A DNA stretch of 64,000 nucleotides from positions 1-64,000 of the forward strand of contig DXDR01000080.1 in NCBI GenBank assembly GCA_019115385.1, given 5' to 3'. The DNA comes from Candidatus Mediterraneibacter avicola (lineage in GTDB: Bacteria; Bacillota; Clostridia; Lachnospirales; Lachnospiraceae). Both the position numbers and the translations under genes were made by a program. The notes below the pieces were generated by a model. That model searched no databases and was not told the DNA's origin. It worked only from the letters and a program-made list of their open reading frames with translations. Positions 40,123-47,700 of this stretch are shown piece by piece; within the stretch, counting starts at the first letter, position 1; every line of letters starts with the position of its first letter.

Positions 40123-42003
40123 TTGAGATATTTAGGAAACAAAGACTCAATTACAGATAAAATAAAAGAAATCATTTTAAGTAAAATAAATCTGCAGCCT
40201 GACAGTGTTCTTTTTGATGCTTTCTGCGGCACTGGCTCTATTGCAAATGCCTTTAAAACAACTTGTAATGTTATAATCAATGACAATCTTAATTTTGCTA
40301 CCACATATGCCTATGGGCGTATGAACGCAGCTAAATGTACTTTTGAGCACCTGGGATTTGATCCATTTGTTTTTTTTAATTCTGCGGATATAACAGTTGA
40401 AGGATATTTTTATAAAACCTATTCTCCCGGCGGCTCTGAAAGAATGTATTTATCAAAACATAATGCAGGAAGGGTAGATTATTTCAGGCAGTCTATTGAA
40501 AACTGGCACCGACTGAATCTGCTTACAGAAGAAGAATACCGTTACCTGCTGGCCTGTCTGGTAGAGTCTGTTTCTTTTGTATCCAATACCGCGGGTGTTT
40601 ATGGTGCATTTTTAAAGAAATGGGATAACCGTGCACTGAAAAATATTCAGTTTTTAGACTTATCTGACGGAATCCAGCCAACTTACTCTATCGAAGTTCA
40701 CACTAATAAATTGGAAGATATTATTGAAGATGTACGTTGTGATGTTTTATATCTCGATCCGCCATACACACAAAATCAATACGGAACACAGTATCATCTT
40801 TTAGAAACTCTGGTTCTCAATGACGAACCACAAAAAGTAAGCAAAGTGACCGGCTCCCGAAGCACCCGGGAAATGCGTTCCGACTGGTCTAAAATCTATA
40901 AAGTCCATATACTTTTTGATAAAATCCTGGCTAAAACTTCCGCCAAACATATATTTTTAAGTTACAATAATGACGGCGATATGAGCAAAGAGTATATCGA
41001 ATCCATTATGAAAAGATATGGAGTGGAAGAGACATTTGAATGTATAAAGATACCCTATAAAAAGTATGAAAACTGGAAGTCAAAAAATAGAAAAGTACAT
41101 TACGAATATCTTTTCTATATCAAAAAGAAAGAAAAAAAGGACATCGTTTTTGAATCGCCTCTTAATTATATCGGCAGCAAGGCAAAAGTAGTTCCTTATA
41201 TTAAAAAAAATCTGCTGCCTACAGATACATTTATTGATTTGTTTGGCGGCGGATTCAACGTAGGAATCAATTCAGACTCCAAAACGATATATTATAATGA
41301 CATTAATTTTATCGTAAAAGACCTGATTGAGTCGTTCCGTACTTATGACACCTACAATTACATAACATATGTCAAAAAATTTATTGAAAAACAGAAGCTG
41401 GAAAAGGGTAATAAGGAAAGCTATCTGGCTGCCAGAGAGTACTACAATTCTCTTCCTGAGGAAAAAAAGGATAAGCGTATGTTGTTTGCTCTGATCCTGT
41501 ACAGTTACCAGCAGCAGATTCGTTTTAACAGCAGCTATGGGTTCAACAATACTGCCGGTGTACGTTGGTTCAATGACAGTATTCTGGCAAAACTTATAAG
41601 CTTCAGTCGGGTCATCAAAGAAAAAAACATCAAATTTATCAGCGCTGATTATATCAATATACGCAGAAAATTAACACTCGGCCCGGATACTTTTCTTTAC
41701 CTGGATCCGCCCTATAAACTAACAACGGGAACCTATAATGACGGGAAACGTGGTTTTAAAGGATGGGACGCCCAGCTTGAACAGGAGTTGTTTGACTTCA
41801 TTGACGAAATGACACAGTTACATATACCATGTATGCTTTCTTATGTACTTGAACATAAAGGTACGGTTAATACAGCTCTTGAAGAATGGATCAGCAAAAA
41901 TAATTATGCCTGTATCTCTTTAGGAGATATCATAGGAATGTCTGGTCAGCCCAGAAAGGAGATCTTGATACTAAATTATGAAGCGCCCACATTTTCTTAT
42001 TAA
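40123..42003 (+). CDS. Two-domain DNA adenine methyltransferase (M.FokI-like)
   Basis: 626 residues from a TTG at 40123, with GGAAGGA nine bases upstream. Two complete alpha-class N6-adenine methylase domains follow one another. The first has DAFCGTGSIANAF and YLDPPYTQNQYG; the second begins near residue 343 (PLNYIGSKAKVVPYI) with DLFGGGFNVG and YLDPPYKLTTGTY. Motif I before the recognition region and DPPY after it is the Dam/FokI order. Two fused domains are what M.FokI uses to mark both strands of an asymmetric type IIS site. The gene is clearly more AT-rich than its neighbours, a sign of transfer. It overlaps the HNH gene by 26 bases. Confidence 0.93.
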   Translation: MRYLGNKDSITDKIKEIILSKINLQPDSVLFDAFCGTGSIANAFKTTCNVIINDNLNFATTYAYGRMNAAKCTFEHLGFDPFVFFNSADITVEGYFYKTYSPGGSERMYLSKHNAGRVDYFRQSIENWHRLNLLTEEEYRYLLACLVESVSFVSNTAGVYGAFLKKWDNRALKNIQFLDLSDGIQPTYSIEVHTNKLEDIIEDVRCDVLYLDPPYTQNQYGTQYHLLETLVLNDEPQKVSKVTGSRSTREMRSDWSKIYKVHILFDKILAKTSAKHIFLSYNNDGDMSKEYIESIMKRYGVEETFECIKIPYKKYENWKSKNRKVHYEYLFYIKKKEKKDIVFESPLNYIGSKAKVVPYIKKNLLPTDTFIDLFGGGFNVGINSDSKTIYYNDINFIVKDLIESFRTYDTYNYITYVKKFIEKQKLEKGNKESYLAAREYYNSLPEEKKDKRMLFALILYSYQQQIRFNSSYGFNNTAGVRWFNDSILAKLISFSRVIKEKNIKFISADYINIRRKLTLGPDTFLYLDPPYKLTTGTYNDGKRGFKGWDAQLEQELFDFIDEMTQLHIPCMLSYVLEHKGTVNTALEEWISKNNYACISLGDIIGMSGQPRKEILILNYEAPTFSY

Positions 42004-43162
42004 AAATTGCATGAACAAATCTTCTGTTACAAACGTATATATGTGCGATATACTGACAGACCAGGTCCTCAAAGATGTTTGTAATAGAATAACAGGACAG
42101 CAAGATTTTACTGTCGACTTTGTCGGCAATGATTATGAAGACGACTGTCTGGAAAAGTCGTATAATAAAGGCCGTCTTGCCATTCTGAAGTATGACGGTA
42201 AAATCGCTTTCATAAGTTTTTCAGAGGGGATCGCCGGAGGAAGAAACTCTGCGGTCCAGAGTGTAGGAACAGCATTCAATATTTACTTCAAGAGCACAGT
42301 CCAAAACAAAGAACTTTTCTATTACTTCCTGGGCAGCGGGCCAAAGTTTGAGACTGATTATCTGCGTTCCGCCTATCGCCAGATGAAGACGATGGGCTTC
42401 AGATTTCTCAATCCTGAGGTACTCAGTATGCCGATAAGTCCGTTTACATCTGTTGAAGATTTGATTTTTTCAAGAAAGGTAACCGCCGGTAAGAATAAAA
42501 GTAATAACGCGTCCTATGTCACTAAAGAAAAATCAAAAGAAATCGAAGTATATGCAAAGACTTTTGGAGCAAACAAGTATGACGCAGCCATGTTGGGATT
42601 TACAGCATCCACTCTGGCAAAAATCCACAGCCAGCATATAACCTTATACGAAATTTTGGAAGGGAATCTGAAACATATGCCTCAGGCATGTTCAGAAACA
42701 CTTGGGCTGATGGGAAATGTCGATATTGTCTCTACAAATCTTGAATTTGATAAAAATCAGTTTAAATCCAGCAGCAGTCTGCGTTCACCCAGGTATAAAG
42801 TAAATCTATTAGACCGGGTCGGAATAAAGCACTGCCCCCTGTGTCATTGTGAGATTCCAGAACTAATACAGGGAGCGCACGTTTGGCCAGTCAATCTTAT
42901 AAAAAAACAGCCGCTCACTCTTGACGAGCAGTTTGCGCATGCTGTCAGCGGAAATAACGGCATATGGCTGTGCGAAAATCACCATAAGCTTTTTGATGAA
43001 AATATAATACGTTTTGACAAAACCGGTAAAATGAAAATTCATGCCTCTGACCGCCGTGAAAAATCATATATCCTTAAGATCACAGAGGAAGACAGGCTTC
43101 CCTCGGTTTATCACTCAAATAAATTTTTTGAATATCTGGAATTACGAAATCAAGCAATATAG
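41978..43162 (+). CDS. HNH-family restriction endonuclease (probable type IIS)
   Basis: 394 residues. The C-terminal HNH nuclease (about 283-347) is clear: KHCPLCHCEIPELIQGAHVW, NNGIWLCENHHKLFDENIIR, with Cys pairs that can bind zinc. The N-terminal two thirds is unrecognised and probably holds DNA recognition (GGRNSAVQSVGTAFNIYFKS). The start is set at an ATG inside the methylase end; an ATG 11 codons later is possible and neither has a strong ribosome site, which would delay nuclease synthesis behind the methylase. The gene is AT-rich like its partner. The cut site cannot be read from the sequence. Its stop abuts the next gene's stop on the other strand. Confidence 0.85.
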   Translation: MKRPHFLIKNCMNKSSVTNVYMCDILTDQVLKDVCNRITGQQDFTVDFVGNDYEDDCLEKSYNKGRLAILKYDGKIAFISFSEGIAGGRNSAVQSVGTAFNIYFKSTVQNKELFYYFLGSGPKFETDYLRSAYRQMKTMGFRFLNPEVLSMPISPFTSVEDLIFSRKVTAGKNKSNNASYVTKEKSKEIEVYAKTFGANKYDAAMLGFTASTLAKIHSQHITLYEILEGNLKHMPQACSETLGLMGNVDIVSTNLEFDKNQFKSSSSLRSPRYKVNLLDRVGIKHCPLCHCEIPELIQGAHVWPVNLIKKQPLTLDEQFAHAVSGNNGIWLCENHHKLFDENIIRFDKTGKMKIHASDRREKSYILKITEEDRLPSVYHSNKFFEYLELRNQAI

Positions 43163-43857
43163 TTATATTATTATGCATGCAGGATGAAAGTTAAGGAAGT
43201 CGCCTGAAACCAGCATATAGCGGATTCCCTGAAACTCTCCCCGGATACTGTCTCCAAAGCGACTTTCCCCGTGGCAGTGAGAATATACAACAGCCGTTAC
43301 GCCATACTCCGCTGCAATTTCCGTAAAAGGCGATGTCTCTTCCAGTATATTCGTTGGCGGATAGTGCAAAAACATGATGAACTTCCGATAGCCGGCATTC
43401 TCTGCCTGCCGAAAAGATTCTCTGAGCCGGGTCATTTCTCTGGTGACCAGCTTTTTTGCCTGTTCTTCTTTTTCTTCATCCCATCCTGTAATATTCCCCC
43501 ACCGATCCAGATAGAAAGGGCCTTCAAAAGTGTAACCTTTTGTCCCCACCAGAGCATAATCCTCATATACAGCGAAATTGTTCTGCAGAAAGAAAAGACT
43601 GTCTTTATATTCTTCATTCAGGCGTTCTGTTTTTTTCACATCCCAGAACATATCATGGTTCCCCCGAAGCAGAATTCAGACAACTTCCTGCCCCAGGAAT
43701 GGTCGCCGGTGAGAACAAGAGTATCTTCCGGTTTCACAAATCGGTTTACATATTTTTCAATCTTCCGCTCGTGGCGTTTCCATATGCTTCCGAATCTGTC
43801 CATAGATTTATCAGACTGAAAGCTGAGGTGAAGATCACCCAGTGCGTAAAGCGCCAT
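43163..43857 (-). pseudogene. Metallophosphoesterase, broken by internal deletion and frameshift
   Basis: Two frames together make one calcineurin-like phosphoesterase. The first (43857 to about 43677) reads MALYALGDLHLSF and DTLVLTGDHSWGRKLSE, then turns to nonsense and stops. The second resumes in another frame with LLRGNHDMFWDVKKTERLNE and continues to the C-terminal VVYSHCHGESRFG and LVSGDFLNFHP. The GDHSW and GNHD metal motifs should be about 20 residues further apart, so a deletion of roughly 60 bases not divisible by three has occurred near 43670. A ribosome site (AAAAGGAG) remains before the ATG. The stop abuts the HNH nuclease gene. Confidence 0.8.
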
Positions 43858-43958
43858 AGTATTGTACTCCTTTTATCAGTCGGATCTATCACTCATTTTA
43901 TTAAATCTCATCTGTTTTATCCGGCTCCATAGTCATTATATACTGCAGCAATACCTTT

Positions 43959-44516
43959 TCATTTTACTGTTTTCTCATCTTTTTCCTGTTCTAAAAGCTC
44001 GGCTATATATGCTAAAGAGGCGTCATTCCATACAGAAATGCTTGGATTTCCGTACTTGTCAACATACTCTTTTTCAATCAGATATTTATCCAGAGAATCA
44101 TATCCTAATACAGAAAGAACATCATTAAAATTCTCTTCAGAGGTAGCGCAGTAAAATCCATACAGATAACTTTCATCCAGTCCTTTCAAATTCTGAAAAT
44201 CTTCAGTATTATAGTTATACGAACGATTATACCCTCTTCCTTCATAATCTGTAAATCCATTTGCATCCAGCAGATCATATACCCGCAAAGCACTATATAT
44301 GCTCAGGTCAGACATATCATATCCATCAATTTCTGTAACATACTCGATTTTTTCCATATTATTTTTATGCTTTTCCATTTTTAGATGCGCAGAATTCAAT
44401 TTCAGCAAAACCGCGGTCGAAACAAAAATTACAAAAGTAAAACATATCTTCCAGGCTGCTGCAAGCACGATCGCCACGGCCAAAGAACGTTTCTCTTTTT
44501 CCTGTTTCTTTTTCAT
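43959..44516 (-). CDS. Hypothetical membrane-anchored protein (185 aa)
   Basis: 185 residues. A charged start (MKKKQEKEKRS) and one membrane helix (LAVAIVLAAAWKICFTFVIFVSTAVLL) precede an outside domain rich in Tyr, Asp and Asn (DYEGRGYNRSYNYNTEDFQN, FYCATSEENFNDVLSVLGYD). GGGAGGGGAAAC precedes the ATG. I do not recognise the domain. It lies between the broken phosphoesterase and the large surface protein, both on the same strand. It could be a small cell-surface or sensor protein. Confidence 0.7.
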   Translation of the reverse strand: MKKKQEKEKRSLAVAIVLAAAWKICFTFVIFVSTAVLLKLNSAHLKMEKHKNNMEKIEYVTEIDGYDMSDLSIYSALRVYDLLDANGFTDYEGRGYNRSYNYNTEDFQNLKGLDESYLYGFYCATSEENFNDVLSVLGYDSLDKYLIEKEYVDKYGNPSISVWNDASLAYIAELLEQEKDEKTVK

Positions 44517-44730
44517 GTTTCCCCTCCCTTATCACTTAATAAGACTTGTCGCTTATCATCTATTTATCAGTATATCACCTGGTACAAGTCAGGTCTATAT
44601 TCACCTGAATTTTCATGTGATATCCTGGCTCAACCCAACCTTGTTGTTACTACGTCTCATGAGACTGCCCGTGAGACTTCCCCGTTTAAGGTGCGGACTC
44701 TTTCCCCTCATCTGCATGTCAGGACAAACA

Positions 44731-44775
44731 AAGAAAAGCGACGGAAAGCTATACCGCTCTTTTCCGCCGCTTTTT
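44731..44775 (-). terminator. Terminator of the Cna-B surface protein gene
   Basis: A 12-bp stem (44762-44773 with 44735-44746, one G.U pair) around a GC-rich loop. On the minus strand TTCTTTGTTTG follows. It begins about ten bases after the stop of the surface protein gene. Confidence 0.75.
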
Positions 44776-44782
44776 AGTAGGA

Positions 44783-47700
44783 TTATTTCATTTTCTTCTT
44801 TCTCTTAAAGAGATAAATTCCTACAATGCTAATAAAAGATATTATCCAGCTTGTCGTCCAAAATCCTGATGTCGAATAATCTCCTGTCTGAGGTGGATTT
44901 TCTGTTTCATCTGTTCCTTTTGGGATTTCTTGTGATGCCGGGGTATGATGATTTGTAATAACAAATCCTTTCTCCATATCCCCTGTGATCTCTGTCTTAT
45001 ATCCCTCCACACTGACCTCTTCGATGGTGTATAAGATCTTCACACCGTCTTTGTATTCATCCAGTTCTGTGAAGGATCCGCTCCAGTTGTTCCCGCTGTT
45101 CAGTTTTACTGTCTTTCCCGTATCTTTCCCGTCTGCCAGCAGCTTCACTACGATCTCCTCCGGCCGGATGCCATCCTGGTCATTCCTGTCATCCCAGGCT
45201 TTTGTCACAGATACGCTGGTCTTCCCAGGCGTATATCTGTTGGTCACCATAAACCCTTCCGATGCATCTCCTGTGATCTCTGTTGTATAGTCTGCCACTG
45301 CATCTTCCGTTATGGTATATGTGATCTCTTTTCCTTCTTTGTACTTCGGCAGGTCTTTAAACTCCCATTTCCATCCATCCTCTTCCGTCACGTTCACTGC
45401 TTTTTCTTCCAGTTCTGTGCCGTCTGCATACAGGCGGATGGTGATAGAGCCGGGCCGCTTTCCATCCTGGTTGTTCCCGTCGTCCCATGTCTTGCTGCCG
45501 GATATGTCCACTGTTTCCGGCTCGTGCCTGTTGGTCACTGTAAACCCTTCTGATGCATCTCCTGTGATCTCTGTCTCATATCCTGTCACACTGACTTCTT
45601 CGATGGTGTATGAGATCTTTACACCGTCTTTGTATTCATCCAGTTCTGTGAAGGATCCGCTCCAGTTGTTCCCGCTGTTCAGCTTCACTGTCTTTCCTGT
45701 ATCTTCCTTGTCTGCCAGCAGCTTCACTACGATCTCCTTCGGACGGATTCCGTCCTGGTTATTCCCGTCGTCCCAGGCTTTCCTTACCGATACGCTGGTC
45801 TTCCCAGGTGTATAGCTGTTTGTAATGATATAACCTTCTTCTTCACTGCCTCCATAAATTACTACATAATCAACACCATTGAACTCAATTCTTCCGTTAT
45901 TCTCACCGACTTCTTTTACTGTATAAACAATATCCTTTCCGTCCTTCTCTGCCTCCAGCCCTGACCATGTATAATGCCAGTCATTTCCTGCATTCAGCTT
46001 CACCGGGTCGCCGGATGCGGTATTATCTGCATACAACTGTACCTGCACACTCTCAGGACGCTTTCCATCCTGGTTATCCGCATCTTTCCAGACCTTTTCC
46101 ACAGAAATATTTACCGGTTCCGGTTTCTCTGCCGGAAACAGACCAAGATCATTGTCTCTCGAATTGTAAACTATACCGTCTATATCTTCGCGTGCCGGCA
46201 TAATAAGGCCGGAAATAAATGCCTGCGTCAGATTTCCCGCATCATAAAACGGCACTGCATCTGAATCAATGGTATCATCTGTACCCTGATTTACCGGGCT
46301 TGCCTCATAGTCAGCCATTTTAAATGTCCCATCGGAAAATCTCACGCCAAAGATGCCTTCTGGAAGGTTCGTAAAGCGGTACCGGCCTTCACTGTGTGCA
46401 GAAACAGTACCCGTGATTACATTCATCTGTTCACTTGTGGATACAGCAGCCTCTTTCCCAGCTGCCTGGTACGGCTCATAGTCATCCGGCTCAGAAGCGT
46501 TTCCTCCATCCTTAAGTTTCATTAAGGTAACTGTTGCCCCTTTCTGCAAAGATTCTCCCTCTTCGCGCAAACCGTTTTTATTTTCATCCAGCCATACCAC
46601 TCCCTCAAGAGTACGTCCTACGATATAGCTTCGGCCATGACTTTCCAGGCCGTCGCAAGTCAGACGGTTTACAACACGCTCTCCGGGCTGACCCTCTGGC
46701 AGCTGGATCGACACGTGCATTTTCAAAGTTTGATTGGCCGGCAATGATCCTACTGCTGCGATTGCCACAGGTCTGAACTGTTCATCCGGTATATCAGCAA
46801 TCCCACTGGCAGTATCTACAGAAAGTTCTGTCCATACCGAATCCGAACCGCTAAAATCCTCTACTGTATAATTCCTGCTGCTCTTGCCTCGTTCGTTTTC
46901 GTCTTCCGTATAATAAAGTCTGAAGTTCGTACCATCAAACTCTTCCTTAAGGCTAATGATAGAAAATTCCGATACAACACAGGCTCCGGTAAATATCGAT
47001 CCGGCTTCATCACTATTATAGGGAAGACTGTCCATTGCTATCACAGCCAACGAATTTCCTGCATTATTACCTATATTCATAGTGAAGCCCATATCTTCGC
47101 CGGCTTCTACTTCTGTCTGATCTGACAGTTTGGAAAGACTTACCGCAAAATTTTTAACAACCCGGATACTGATATCCGCCAGATTGCCGTTTATTTCATT
47201 AAAGTCCTTTTTCTGTTCGCCGTCGCTCCAGATCTTTACTTCATTCAGAAGTTCGTCATTATTTTCCACATTTCCTGCACTTCCAATATCACAGGAATAA
47301 TAAATCGGAGAAATTTCTGTCACTGTTTCTGCAGTGATCGTTACATTTTCAAGCGTCCATCGAAGAGTCGTTGAGCCGTCATCGTTATTAATAACTTCTG
47401 GTTCAAGTGAAACGCCGTCTGTGACGCTCCCCTGTTTTCCTTCGGCAGTCTGAGTGTAAGTTCCGCCCCAGTAACTGGAGAATGGTATGTAGGTAAGTCC
47501 TTCAGGAAGAATATCCTCCACATATACTGTGGTTGTAAGTTCATCTTCTGAAGAAAAGTCACCTGCTGTTCTTATTGCAGACGGTGTCAGGATATAATCT
47601 GCAGTGATCTGTCCCGAATCCAGGTCATAAACCTGTTTCTCATATGGCTTTCCATCGCTTCCTACAGAAGTCTGGGCGCGTTTTTTCTCAATCTGCGTTG

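Noticed and set aside
44640-44700. An attachment site at the GTCTCATGAGAC palindrome behind the surface protein gene
   Set aside because: It is a lone short palindrome with one partial copy nearby and no matching sequence at the other side of the accessory region.
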